64,000 nt of DNA from Cyanobium sp. Cruz-8D1 (GTDB lineage: Bacteria; Cyanobacteriota; Cyanobacteriia; PCC-6307; Cyanobiaceae), in NCBI RefSeq assembly GCF_024345975.1, contig NZ_JAGQCD010000012.1, positions 1 through 64,000 on the forward strand, in the 5' to 3' direction. Both the position numbers and the translations under genes were made by a program. The notes under the pieces were generated by a model. That model was not told where the DNA came from, made no database searches, and saw nothing but the letters and a program-made list of their open reading frames with translations. Of the stretch, positions 1 through 10,856 are shown one piece after another. How positions within the stretch are numbered: the first letter of the stretch is position 1; each line of letters begins with the position of its first letter.

Positions 1-153
1 AGCCTGCTGCCTCCAGCAAAATAGGGCACAGGCAGAGCGACCAGAGCAGTGAAAGGTGCGCGCTGAGAGGCTGAGCAAATGAGCTGTGCATCAATCATGA
101 AGTGGTGACTGCCTACGTCATGTCAAGGTCAGGCCGGCACACCCCGTGAACGG

Positions 154-491
154 TTACCAATAAACAAAGATCGACTCTGTAGCGAGGCGGTAAATCTGCC
201 CTTGCTCACCCAGCCCGGATTGCCGGTAGGCCGCGCGCCCCTTTTGGTCTCGATAGTTTCCAGGTTGGTCACCCACAGGCACCAGCTCATAGAGGGTGCC
301 TGTGGCCAGCTGAATTCCCACGGCTCCCAGGCGCTGCGAAAAAGTGCAAGGGCCGGAAGAGGTGGCGCGATCTTCTCCCTTGGGAAACCCATTGCAGCGT
401 GCCTTGACGGTGTCGGCCTTGGCAGGGGTCACAAGCCAAGCGTGGCGATGCCCAGCATCAGGGCAGAAAAAGATTGGGTCAGCCTCACCAT
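154..491 (-). pseudogene. small exported protein, disrupted by a one-base frameshift
   Basis: The reverse strand from an ATG at 491 encodes a typical signal peptide (MVRLTQSFSALMLGIATLGL) that runs into TGA at 431-429. The mature part continues in another frame from 432: VTPAKA followed by about 80 residues with two Cys, ending at TAA 154-156. Adding one G after the TTG codon at 434-432 would join LGL to VTPAKA and give a perfect AxA signal-peptidase site. The joined product would be about 112 residues. I recognise no function, although the ending (SGLGEQGQIYRL then ESIFVYW) looks conserved. It is either a recent frameshift or a sequencing error. No strong ribosome binding site is seen before the ATG. 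Confidence 0.6.
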
Positions 492-604
492 CTTTAGGAG
501 TCAGAATTTAATCCTTAAGGCCCTAGCATGGGATAGCCAGGTCCTTCCTTGATGTCGAGAAGTTCGCATCACGTTGAGCTGCAATCGACGGATGCTCTGC
601 CTGC

Positions 605-629
605 AAAATCCTGCGAACTCCAGGATTTT
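605..629. terminator. inverted repeat, possible bidirectional terminator
   Basis: A perfect nine-base stem (AAAATCCTG and CAGGATTTT) surrounds a seven-base loop. The stem begins with A4 and ends with T4, so a transcript from either strand would form a hairpin ending in a short U run. It lies between divergent genes, so its role is unclear. It could also be an operator. Confidence 0.35.
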
Positions 630-805
630 CACCGATGCTTGACTCAGAGCCGCTGTGCGCGCGGTCGATCGCGGCGCCTCGCGGTAGTGGAGATCACGAC
701 GGGAGTCACTGGTGGCGGCCCCACCCCTCCTGGGGGAAGCACCACCCGACCAGCCCTGGCCTGAAGATGAACGCAGTCCCTAGGTCCTGCAGCAGATCTG
801 CAGTG

Positions 806-835
806 TTGCCATCCACCTGGAGATTTCTGGATAAG
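806..835 (+). promoter_or_regulatory. possible sigma70-type promoter for the glycosyltransferase operon
   Basis: TTGCCA (806-811) and GATAAG (830-835) are 18 bases apart and would place a transcription start near 842, about 32 bases before the ATG at 874. Both hexamers are imperfect. The call rests only on position and spacing. Confidence 0.25.
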
Positions 836-873
836 ATTTTAGTGAGCGTAGTACCTGAGGAAGAAATGTGTGC

Positions 874-1944
874 ATGAGAATCGCGCAGATATCCACACTC
901 CATGAGAGCGTTCCGCCGGTTGGCTATGGAGGCACTGAAAGAGTTGTTCACTACCTCACCGAGGAACTGGTGAAGCGTGGCCATGACGTGGTCCTCTTTG
1001 CCAGCGGAGACTCCCAGACCAGCGCCCAACTCTACCCCTGTGTGCCGAAGGCCCTGCGCTTGAGCGGGCATGCTGCTGACCCACAAGTGCACAACACGAT
1101 CCAGCTTGATCATGTGATCGCGCATCTCAATGACTTTGACATTCTCCATTTCCACAATGGGCCCCTGCATTTCCCTTTAGCCAGACTCATGGAGGCGCCC
1201 CATCTGAGCACGGTTCATGGCCCCCTTCATGCGCCGGAGGAGAAGTTGCTCTACAAGCATTTCCGTCAGGTGCCTCTGGTATCGATCTCTGAATCCCAGC
1301 GTCAGCCTGTGCCTGAGGCCAACTGGGTAGGGACGGTGTATCACGGTCTACCCAACGATCTCTATCGCTACGAAGCCACAGCCAAGCCATACCTGGCCTT
1401 CGTGGGCCGCATTTCACCGGAAAAACGGCTGGATCGGGCCATCGCCATCGCGACGGCTGTAGGACTGCCACTGAAAGTGGCCGCCAAGATCGATCCAGTT
1501 GACACCCCCTACTTCCACGACCAGATTGAGCCACTGCTGCGCGACAATCCCCTGGTGGAGTTCATCGGCGAGGTGAACGATGCCGGCAAGCAGGAGTTAC
1601 TGGGCCACGCCCTCGCCCTGCTGTTTCCGATCGACTGGCCGGAACCCTTCGGCCTGGTGATGATTGAGGCCAACGCCTGCGGCACTCCAGTGATCGCGTG
1701 GCGCAACGGTTCAACCCCCGAAGTCATCCGCCATGGAGTCAACGGCTATCTGGTGGACTCGATCGAGGCGGCCATCGCCGCGGTCGGCCAGCTGGAGCAT
1801 CTGGACCGGGCCAGGGTCCGCAGCCACTTCGAGGTGCGCTTCTCTGTCAGCCGCCAAGCGGAAGACTATGAACAGCTGTACCGGCATGTGATCCAGGCCC
1901 ATCGTTGCCACAGCCCTGCTCACCGGACTCCGGCGCATGCCTGA
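874..1944 (+). CDS. glycosyltransferase family 4 (GT-B fold)
   Basis: This 356-residue protein has the family 4 glycosyltransferase layout. The N-terminal acceptor half opens with RIAQIST and a glycine-rich YGGTERVV loop. The donor-binding half has FVGRISPEKRLDRAI near residue 170 and the EPFGLVMIEANACGTPVIA stretch carrying the EX7E signature. I chose ATG 874 because of the AGGAAG at 858-863; an in-frame GTG at 868 is possible. The next gene starts inside its last codons (8-base overlap), so the two are probably co-translated. The partner is a glucan-debranching-like hydrolase, which suggests a shared sugar substrate or product. Donor and acceptor cannot be read from the sequence. Confidence 0.88.
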   Translation: MRIAQISTLHESVPPVGYGGTERVVHYLTEELVKRGHDVVLFASGDSQTSAQLYPCVPKALRLSGHAADPQVHNTIQLDHVIAHLNDFDILHFHNGPLHFPLARLMEAPHLSTVHGPLHAPEEKLLYKHFRQVPLVSISESQRQPVPEANWVGTVYHGLPNDLYRYEATAKPYLAFVGRISPEKRLDRAIAIATAVGLPLKVAAKIDPVDTPYFHDQIEPLLRDNPLVEFIGEVNDAGKQELLGHALALLFPIDWPEPFGLVMIEANACGTPVIAWRNGSTPEVIRHGVNGYLVDSIEAAIAAVGQLEHLDRARVRSHFEVRFSVSRQAEDYEQLYRHVIQAHRCHSPAHRTPAHA

Positions 1945-4054
1945 TCCGCTCCCCTCCTACGTTCTCAAGACCGAAGAAAGCTTCGCCATCCTCGATGCCC
2001 GTGGCGAGATCTGCACTGATCTTGAGGACGATGTTGGCATTTTCCATCGCGGCACCCGTCACGTCAGCCGGCTGCAGGTCTTGCTGTGGGGGCTGCCGCC
2101 GTTGGTGCTGAGCTCCACCGAGCTCGCTGCGGTCGGTGTGCTTGTGAGCCATCTGAGCAACGACGATGGTGGAGCCAGCGGATCTTCGGCCATGACGGTC
2201 CATCTGGAGCGCAGGACCGTGCTGACCGCCAGCGCCTGCCTGCAGCAGTTCTGCTTCACCAGCTACAGGGATCAGCCCATCGAGGTGCCGCTGACCCTGC
2301 GCCTGGATGCGGATTTCCGTGACATCTTCGAAGTCAGGGGCTACCACAGATCGAATCGTGGCCGCACCCTCCGCCGCGGAGTTGACGGCACCCTGGAGCT
2401 CATCTATCGGGGCCTGGATGGGGAGGATCGGGTCACGGTCATGCGTCTGAGCGATCCCGTTCAGGACGTGAGCGAGGAGCACATCAGGCTTCAGATCACG
2501 CTGGAGCCCAGGCAGACCCGGCGGCTCTTCCTGGTGCTGGATTTCCACCCCCTGTCCAAGCCGCTGGGGGCGGAGGAGCACTACAACGCCGCCATGTCCG
2601 CGACGATCCTGCGGTTCCGGGACGCCCGCCGCAGCGCCGCTTCGGTGGTCAGCGACAACCCAGCCTTCAACAGCTGGTTGATGCGCTCCTTCTCTGACGT
2701 GCACCTGCTGGCCAGCCAGGTCGAGGATGGCCTCTACCCCTATGCCGGAGTTCCATGGTTCAGCTGTCCCTTCGGCCGTGACGGCCTGATCACCGCGCGC
2801 CAGATGCTGATGGTGGAGCCACGGCTGGCGCGGGGCGTGCTGGGGTACCTGGCCAACCGCCAGGCGGTGGTCGATGATCCTGCCCACGACGAGGAGCCCG
2901 GCAAGATTCTGCACGAATCACGCTTGGGGGAGATGGCGGCGCTCGGTGAAGTGCCGTTCGCGAAGTACTACGGCGCCGTCGACTCCACGCCCCTGTTTCT
3001 GATGCTGGCAGGTGATTACATGTGCCGCAGTGATGATCAGGATTTCGTCGCCAGCCTGCTGCCGGAACTTCAGGCGGCCATGGCCTGGATCCACAAAGCC
3101 GAAGCCAGCAGTGCCGATGGCTTCCTTCGCTACCTGCGGGGTGCCGATAACGGCCTTCGCAATCAGGGCTGGAAGGACTCGGACGATTCCATTCACCACG
3201 CCGATGGCCGCTTAGCGGAGGGCTCGATCGCCCTCTGCGAAGTGCAGGCCTATGCCTTCGGTGCCCGCCGATCGCTGGCTGAGATTCTTCACCGTCTGGA
3301 TCGGCACGACGAAGCAGAAACCCTGCTGGAGGAGGCCGCTGCGTTGCGCCTGCGTTTCCACCAGGCCTTCTGGACACCGTCGATCGATTCCTATGCCCTG
3401 GCCCTCGATGGCGAAGGCCAGCCCTGCCAGGTGCGGACATCCAACGCCGGTCACTGCCTGTGGACCGGAATCGCCACCCCACAGGCGGCAGCGGCGGTGG
3501 CCAGGCAGCTGATGGCCCCCACGAGCTTCAACGGCTGGGGCATTCGCACCCTGGATGAACGGGAAAGCCGCTACAACCCGATGAGTTACCACAACGGTTC
3601 CGTCTGGCCCCATGACAACGCCCTGATCGGCATGGGTCTGGCCCGTTACGGCCATCGCTCCGAAACCCTGCAGATCCTCACCGGCCTGTTCGAGACCGCC
3701 AGCGCCGTGCCCATGTTCCGGCTGCCGGAGCTGTTCTGCGGTTTCCCACGCCGGGAGGAGGAGGGACCCACCTTCTACCCGGTGGCCTGCAGCCCCCAGG
3801 CCTGGGCCAGCGGCAGTGTGTTCGGCCTGCTGGAAGCGATCACCGGCATGTCGATCGAGCGGGAGCAGGGCAGCAGCCGGGTGGAGGTGCGCCTGCAAAA
3901 CCCCTGTCTGCCGCGGGGCCTCAACCTCCTGGACATCAACGGGCTGAAGCTGGGGGAGGAGGAGATCAATCTGCAGTTCCACCGCAGCGACTACGACGTG
4001 GGCGTGATGGTGCGTGGTCGTTCGCCCGGGGTGGACGTGGTGATCATGAAGTGA
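1937..4054 (+). CDS. glycogen-debranching-like amylo-alpha-1,6-glucosidase
   Basis: This 705-residue protein matches the two-part family with a GDE N-terminal beta domain and an (alpha/alpha)6 glucosidase barrel. The N-terminal domain has the typical start (FAILDARGEICTDLEDDVG, then FHRGTRHVSRL). The barrel begins near residue 270 with PWFSCPFGRDGLITARQM. It continues with NQGWKDSDDSIHHADG near residue 410 and MSYHNGSVWPHDNALIGMG near 550. These are the conserved acidic and aromatic positions of the catalytic cleft. The family hydrolyses alpha-1,6 or other short alpha-glucosidic linkages, probably in the cytoplasm because no signal peptide is present. It overlaps the upstream glycosyltransferase by 8 bases, so the pair probably acts together. 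The exact substrate is uncertain. Confidence 0.82.
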   Translation: MPDPLPSYVLKTEESFAILDARGEICTDLEDDVGIFHRGTRHVSRLQVLLWGLPPLVLSSTELAAVGVLVSHLSNDDGGASGSSAMTVHLERRTVLTASACLQQFCFTSYRDQPIEVPLTLRLDADFRDIFEVRGYHRSNRGRTLRRGVDGTLELIYRGLDGEDRVTVMRLSDPVQDVSEEHIRLQITLEPRQTRRLFLVLDFHPLSKPLGAEEHYNAAMSATILRFRDARRSAASVVSDNPAFNSWLMRSFSDVHLLASQVEDGLYPYAGVPWFSCPFGRDGLITARQMLMVEPRLARGVLGYLANRQAVVDDPAHDEEPGKILHESRLGEMAALGEVPFAKYYGAVDSTPLFLMLAGDYMCRSDDQDFVASLLPELQAAMAWIHKAEASSADGFLRYLRGADNGLRNQGWKDSDDSIHHADGRLAEGSIALCEVQAYAFGARRSLAEILHRLDRHDEAETLLEEAAALRLRFHQAFWTPSIDSYALALDGEGQPCQVRTSNAGHCLWTGIATPQAAAAVARQLMAPTSFNGWGIRTLDERESRYNPMSYHNGSVWPHDNALIGMGLARYGHRSETLQILTGLFETASAVPMFRLPELFCGFPRREEEGPTFYPVACSPQAWASGSVFGLLEAITGMSIEREQGSSRVEVRLQNPCLPRGLNLLDINGLKLGEEEINLQFHRSDYDVGVMVRGRSPGVDVVIMK

Positions 4055-4071
4055 ATGGCGCGCCCCTGCCG

Positions 4072-6357
4072 TCAGCCGATGCCGGTGCGGCAGAGATCGA
4101 GCACGTCGGCCATTGAGCGGATCTGGTCCATGGTGGTGCCTAACTGGGCCGCACTGAGCAGCTCGACCCGCAGATCGATGCGGGCCGGCTTGCCGGCATT
4201 GGTGCGCACCCGGGCATCACTGACGTTGATGCGGTGGTCGGAAAGGCGCATCAGGATGTCCTTCAGGACGCCCACGCGATCGAGCACCTCAATGCGCAAC
4301 CGCACCGGATAGCGCCGCTGTTGCGCCTCACCGAGCGGGTTCCAGCGCACCGGCAGCCGCCGTTCCACCGGCACCTGGGGCACATTGGCGCAGTCCTGGC
4401 GGTGGATGGTGATGCCGTGGTTGCCGAGGGCCACGGTGCCGACGATCCCCTCGCCGGGCAGGGGGCTGCAGCAGCCCCCCAGGCGATACTCCAGACCCTC
4501 CAGCCCCAGGATCGGGCTGTTCGAAGGATGGGCGTGGGGGGCGAGGCGCGGCTGGGCCGCCGCCACCCCGGCGGCCACCTCCTCATTGGTGGGGGCGGGG
4601 GCGGCAGTGCTCAGGCGCACCTCTTCCCGCAGCCGGTTCAGCACCTGTTGCAGGGTGACGCCACCGAAGCCCAGGGCCGCCAGCAGGTCCTCGGTGCCCA
4701 CCAGGTTGCAGCGCTTCGCCACCCGGGCAATCGCTTCTCCGTTGAGCAGCGCGTCGAAGCCGTCGCGGCCGAGTTCCCGCTCCAGCATCTCGGTGCCCCG
4801 CTGGATGTTGTCGTCACGGTGGCTGCGCTTGTACCAACCGCGGATACGGTTGCGGGCCGTGGGGGTGGCCACGAAATTGAGCCAGTCGAGGCTCGGGTGG
4901 GCGTTCTTGGCGGTGACCACCTGCACGAAGTCACCGTTCTGGAGCGGCGTGGCCAGGGGACAGAGGCGATCGTTGATGCGCACGCCCTGGCAGTGGTTAC
5001 CCACCTCCGAGTGGATGCGGAAGGCGAAGTCGACGGCGGTGGAGCCCTTGCGCAACCCCACCACATCGCCCTTGGGGGTGAACACGAACACCTCCTCGTC
5101 GAAGAGGTCCTCCTTGATGGAGGCCAGGAAGTCGCTGCTGTCCTCGCCGCCGTCGTCCTTCTGCCAATCGACCAGCTGCCGCAGCCAGTTGAAGCGCTCC
5201 GTGTCGCCCGCCGCCGGCGAGCCCCCCTCTTTGTACTTCCAGTGGGCGGCGATGCCGTACTCCGCCACCTGGTGCATGTCGGTGGTGCGGATCTGCACCT
5301 CGATCGGCCGGTGGCGGCCGATCACCGCCGTGTGCAGCGACTGGTACCCGTTGGGCTTGGGCAGGCCGATGTAGTCCTTGAAGCGACCGGGGATCGGCCG
5401 GAAGATGTCGTGCACCACCGCCAGCGCCCGGTAGCAGCTCTCCACGCTCGGGCAGAGAATCCGAAGCGCCGCTACGTCGTAGATCTCGTGGAAGGCCTTC
5501 TGCTGGCGCTGCATCTTGCTCCAGATGCCATAGAGGTGCTTGGGCCGGCCACTCACGTCGCAGTCCTGCAGGCCCGTCCCCACCAGCCGGTCGCGCAGCA
5601 GCTGCACCGTGGCCCCCAGCCGTTCCTCCCGTTCGCTGCGCTTGGTGGCGACCTGCTGCTGCACATCCCGATAGGACTCGGGCTCCAGCACCTTGAAGGC
5701 CAGGTCCTCCAGCTCCCACTTGAAGCGGCCGATGCCCAGCCGGTTGGCCAGGGGGGCGTAGATGTCGCGGGTTTCCCGGGCGATGCGCTGCTGCTTCTCG
5801 GGTTTGAGGGCCCCGAGGGTGCGCATGTTGTGCAGGCGGTCGGCCAGCTTGACCAGCACCACCCGGATGTCGCTGGCCATGGCCAGGAACATGCGCCGCA
5901 GGTTCTCCGCCTGGGCCTCGGTGCGGTTGGTGAAATGGATGCCGCCCAGCTTGGTGACCCCCTCCACCAGGGCACGCACCTCCTCACCGAAGCGAGCCTC
6001 GATCTCCTCGGGCGTGACCTGGGTGTCTTCCACCACGTCGTGGAGGAAACCGGCGGCGATCACCGCCGCACTGGCGCCGATGTCCCGCAGCAGACCGGCG
6101 ACGGCGATCGGATGGACGATGTAGGGCTCGCCGCTGGCCCGGAACTGGCCGTCGTGGAGCTGGTAGGCGAAGTCGAAGGCCGTGGCCACCAGGGCCTCCG
6201 GATCGACCGGCCGCTCCTCCTCTCCGGCGGGCGGGAACTGCTGGAGGTTCTGGCGCAGCCACGCCGGCAGGGGGACATCGTAGGTGCACTCAGAGGCCGG
6301 GACCGAGGCACAGGCCACCGGAGGGAAACCTGGATCCGGCGCCACTCTCAGCATCAC
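4072..6357 (-). CDS. spoT: bifunctional (p)ppGpp synthetase/hydrolase, RelA/SpoT family
   Basis: This 761-residue protein has the full long-RSH layout. The HD hydrolase domain shows YIVHPIAVAGLLRDIG and the HDxxED motif FLHDVVEDT (residues about 80-115), then VKLADRLHNMRTLGAL. The synthetase domain follows, with RLGIGRFKWELEDLAFK and KPNGYQSLHTAV. A TGS domain starts at EVFVFTPKGDVV near residue 420, and a C-terminal ACT domain contains LRIEVLDRVGVLKDIL. With an intact HD motif it should both make and degrade the stringent-response alarmone. ATG 6357 is the first of two adjacent ATGs; the start could be shorter. The gene is divergent from the ABC ATPase. Confidence 0.95.
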   Translation of the reverse strand: MMLRVAPDPGFPPVACASVPASECTYDVPLPAWLRQNLQQFPPAGEEERPVDPEALVATAFDFAYQLHDGQFRASGEPYIVHPIAVAGLLRDIGASAAVIAAGFLHDVVEDTQVTPEEIEARFGEEVRALVEGVTKLGGIHFTNRTEAQAENLRRMFLAMASDIRVVLVKLADRLHNMRTLGALKPEKQQRIARETRDIYAPLANRLGIGRFKWELEDLAFKVLEPESYRDVQQQVATKRSEREERLGATVQLLRDRLVGTGLQDCDVSGRPKHLYGIWSKMQRQQKAFHEIYDVAALRILCPSVESCYRALAVVHDIFRPIPGRFKDYIGLPKPNGYQSLHTAVIGRHRPIEVQIRTTDMHQVAEYGIAAHWKYKEGGSPAAGDTERFNWLRQLVDWQKDDGGEDSSDFLASIKEDLFDEEVFVFTPKGDVVGLRKGSTAVDFAFRIHSEVGNHCQGVRINDRLCPLATPLQNGDFVQVVTAKNAHPSLDWLNFVATPTARNRIRGWYKRSHRDDNIQRGTEMLERELGRDGFDALLNGEAIARVAKRCNLVGTEDLLAALGFGGVTLQQVLNRLREEVRLSTAAPAPTNEEVAAGVAAAQPRLAPHAHPSNSPILGLEGLEYRLGGCCSPLPGEGIVGTVALGNHGITIHRQDCANVPQVPVERRLPVRWNPLGEAQQRRYPVRLRIEVLDRVGVLKDILMRLSDHRINVSDARVRTNAGKPARIDLRVELLSAAQLGTTMDQIRSMADVLDLCRTGIG

Positions 6358-6451
6358 ACCCTTCAGGGTTCACCCATGGTATGGGGCAATCGTCACGAAC
6401 CCGGGGATTTGCGCATTCGGCCATCCAGACTGGGCGTCGCCGGCCCTTTCC

Positions 6452-8062
<1,611 letters not shown>

Positions 8063-8095
8063 TCCACTCGACGGAGCCGTCCTGGTCTGGAAAGA

Positions 8096-8590
8096 TCAGA
8101 GGATCGCGCGCAGCAGGTCGGCAATCAGCAGGTCGTCGAGGGAAAAAAGGCCGCCACCGGAGGTGATCAGCACCAGGCACATCACCACGTACATGGCCGC
8201 CTTCTCCCAGCTGGGCGGTTCACCGACGCCCATCGGTCCGGCGTAGTCCCCCGCGGGGATCTGGTACGGATCGGGAGCGATGAAGGGCGTTCCGGAGACG
8301 AGTTCCAGCACCATCGCGTAGGCCATCGACACCAGAATCGCCAGGGCCGCCAGGGGAGTGAGCAGCCCGGGGATCAGCGCGATCCCGGCGCCCCACATCG
8401 AGGCCGCCGACAGAAAGCAGAGCCATTCCGGCGTCTTCATCGCCGTCGACCACGTTTTGAGGTTGCGCAGCTTCGGCCAGCCGTGGCGGATGAAGGCCAG
8501 CCCCACGAACAGCCGCAGCAGGAGCAGGCCGACGCCCGCCGCCACGGAAGGCCCGCTGGGCACCAGCAACGTGACAATCTCAAGATCCAT
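8096..8590 (-). CDS. DoxX family membrane protein
   Basis: This small integral membrane protein (164 residues) has about four hydrophobic segments. The DoxX-type opening is GLLLLRLFVGLAFIRHGWPKL, and a later segment is ALAILVSMAYAMVLEL. The start at ATG 8590 (MDLEIVTLL) is preferred over an upstream ATG that adds an unlikely basic Pro-rich tail. DoxX proteins are linked in other bacteria to redox and quinone or sulfur chemistry, but the role here is unknown. It converges with the ABC ATPase gene and diverges from glgX. Confidence 0.8.
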   Translation of the reverse strand: MDLEIVTLLVPSGPSVAAGVGLLLLRLFVGLAFIRHGWPKLRNLKTWSTAMKTPEWLCFLSAASMWGAGIALIPGLLTPLAALAILVSMAYAMVLELVSGTPFIAPDPYQIPAGDYAGPMGVGEPPSWEKAAMYVVMCLVLITSGGGLFSLDDLLIADLLRAIL

Positions 8591-8726
8591 CGGTGAGCGC
8601 AGCAGCGGAAAGGCTTGCGGACTCAACGTAAGCAAGGTGGGCGGTCGGCGCCGCGGCAGGGCGCCACCGCTTCTCCTGGCCATGATTCAAAGCAGGGGCT
8701 CCTGTCCCCTCCCCCCTGCCAAGCCC

Positions 8727-10856
8727 ATGACCTCAACCACGGCGGTCCGGCCTTCCCCGGGCCGCACGGCCCCCCTGGGCGCCTCCCTCAGCGATGGCGG
8801 TGTCAACTTCAGCCTCTACGCCCGGCGGGCCACGGCGGTGGAACTGTGCCTGTTCGAGCGCGTCGATGACGCCGTGCCGAGCCAGCGCCTCACCCTCGAT
8901 CCCGCCCGGCACCGCACCGGCGACTACTGGCATGTTCGGGTGGAGGGGATCGGGCCGGGCCAGCTCTATGGCTGGCGGGTGGAGGGGCCCTGGCAGCCGG
9001 CGCTGGGGTTGCGGTTCGATCCGGCCAACCTGCTGCTCGATCCCCATGGGCTGGCCCTGGCGGTGCCGCCGGGCTACGGCCGCGCCCCCGGCCGCAGCAG
9101 CGCCGGCGACTGGGGCAGCGCCATGAAGAGCGTGGTGGCCGATCCGCATGCCTACGACTGGCAGGGGGATCGCCCGCTGCACCGGCCCTGCCGTGAGACG
9201 GTGATCTACGAGCTGCACGTGCGCGGCTTCACCGCCCACCCCAGCGCCGGCCTGCCAGCAGAGCAGGCCGGCACCTACCAGGGCCTGATCAGCAAGATCC
9301 CCTACCTCCAGGAGCTGGGCATCACGGCGGTGGAGCTGCTGCCGGTGTTCGCCTTCGATCCCCTGGCGGCCCCGAGCGGGCTTCGCAACTACTGGGGCTA
9401 CCAGCCGATCTCCTTCTTCGCGCCCCACCCGGGCTACGCCTGCAGCGCCGATCCCCTGGCGGTGATCGACGAGTTCCGCGACCTGGTCAAGGCGCTCCAC
9501 CGCGCCGGCATCGAGGTGATCCTGGATGTGGTGTTCAACCACACCGCCGAAGGGGACGCCGGGGGCCCGGCCTTCTGCTTCCGCGGGCTGGCGGACGGCG
9601 ACTACTACCTCCAGAACGGCGATGGCACCTACATCGACGACACCGGCTGCGGCAACACCTTCAACGCCAACCACCCGGTGGTGCGGCGTCTGATCCGCGC
9701 CAGCCTGCGCCACTGGGTGCAGCATCTGCATGTCGATGGCTTCCGCTTCGACCTGGCCTCGGTGCTGGACCGGGACCAGACCGGCCAGCCCACGCCCCTG
9801 TCGCCCGTCCTCTGGGACATCGACACCGACCCGGTGCTGGCGGGCACCAAGCTGATCGCCGAGGCCTGGGATGCCGCCGGCCTCTACCAGGTGGGCAGCT
9901 TCATCGGCGATAACTGGCAGGAGTGGAACGGGCGCTTCCGCGATGATGTGCGCCGCTTCGTCAAGGGGGATGGTGGCCTGGCGGCCAGCGTCGGCCAGCG
10001 GCTGATCGGCAGCCCCGACATCTACGGCCACAAGCAGCGTGAAGCCGAGGCCAGCGTCAACTTCATCACCTGCCACGACGGCTTCACCCTGGCCGACCTG
10101 GTCAGCTACAACGGCAAGCACAACGGTGCCAACGGCGAAGACAACCGCGACGGCAGCGACGACAACGCCAGCTGGAACTGTGGCGTCGAGGGACCCACCC
10201 AGGACGGCGAGGTCCTGCGCCTGCGCGCCCGGCAGAGCCGCAACCTGCTGACCCTGCTGCTGCTGGCCACCGGCACGCCGATGCTGGCCATGGGAGACGA
10301 AATGGGCCGCAGCCAGCAGGGCAACAACAACGCCTACGCCCAGGACAACCCCCTCAGCTGGCTCGATTGGTCGCTGTTGGAGTGCCAGGCCGACCTGCAT
10401 CGCTTCGTGCGGGAGCTGGTGACCTACCGCCAGCAGCGGGATGTGGTGGTCAACGCCCGCAGCCTCAGCCTCGGCGAGCTGGTGCAACGGCATCAGGTGA
10501 GCTGGCATGGGGTCGAACCGAACCAACCCGACTGGAGCGACAGCTCCCATGCCTTCGCCATGACGATCACCAGCATTGGCCAACGCTTCCGCTGGCACGC
10601 CATGGTCAACGCCTGGTGGGAACCATTGTCGTTCCGGCTACCCGCCGCCGAAGCCGGCCAGAACACCTGGCAGCGCTGGATCGACACCTCCCGGCCCAGC
10701 CCGGAGGACGTGCTGCCCTGGGGCCGGGCATCGGAACCGGTGGGGGACACCTACAGGCTGGAGCCCCGCTCGGTCGTGGTGCTGACCGTGGAGCTCAGCC
10801 CTGGAGCAGCTGCAGCCGATGGCCATCCGGATCGGCCAGCTGCAGGGCACGGCTAG
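8727..10856 (+). CDS. glgX: GlgX/isoamylase-type glycogen debranching enzyme (GH13)
   Basis: This 709-residue GH13 protein has an N-terminal CBM48-like domain (LGASLSDGGVNFSLYAR) and a TIM barrel. The barrel carries ILDVVFNHTAEGD, the nucleophile motif DGFRFDLASVL, the acid/base motif LIAEAWDAAG, and the GlgX-typical TCHDGFTLADLVSYNGKHN. It should cleave alpha-1,6 branches of glycogen in the cytoplasm. ATG 8727 opens MTSTTAVRPSPG just before the CBM48 domain; the longer open frame upstream overlaps the divergent doxX gene. Its last 62 bases overlap the convergent VOC gene on the other strand. A second debranching-like enzyme at 1937-4054 belongs to a different family. Confidence 0.93.
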   Translation: MTSTTAVRPSPGRTAPLGASLSDGGVNFSLYARRATAVELCLFERVDDAVPSQRLTLDPARHRTGDYWHVRVEGIGPGQLYGWRVEGPWQPALGLRFDPANLLLDPHGLALAVPPGYGRAPGRSSAGDWGSAMKSVVADPHAYDWQGDRPLHRPCRETVIYELHVRGFTAHPSAGLPAEQAGTYQGLISKIPYLQELGITAVELLPVFAFDPLAAPSGLRNYWGYQPISFFAPHPGYACSADPLAVIDEFRDLVKALHRAGIEVILDVVFNHTAEGDAGGPAFCFRGLADGDYYLQNGDGTYIDDTGCGNTFNANHPVVRRLIRASLRHWVQHLHVDGFRFDLASVLDRDQTGQPTPLSPVLWDIDTDPVLAGTKLIAEAWDAAGLYQVGSFIGDNWQEWNGRFRDDVRRFVKGDGGLAASVGQRLIGSPDIYGHKQREAEASVNFITCHDGFTLADLVSYNGKHNGANGEDNRDGSDDNASWNCGVEGPTQDGEVLRLRARQSRNLLTLLLLATGTPMLAMGDEMGRSQQGNNNAYAQDNPLSWLDWSLLECQADLHRFVRELVTYRQQRDVVVNARSLSLGELVQRHQVSWHGVEPNQPDWSDSSHAFAMTITSIGQRFRWHAMVNAWWEPLSFRLPAAEAGQNTWQRWIDTSRPSPEDVLPWGRASEPVGDTYRLEPRSVVVLTVELSPGAAAADGHPDRPAAGHG

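Larger units (their letters stand above)
492..873. other. intergenic region without a supported gene
   Basis: This gap separates the frameshifted exported protein from the glycosyltransferase, which diverge from it. Short open frames exist but none has recognisable protein character. It holds a perfect inverted repeat at 605-629 and a possible promoter near 806-835, listed separately. Confidence 0.5.
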
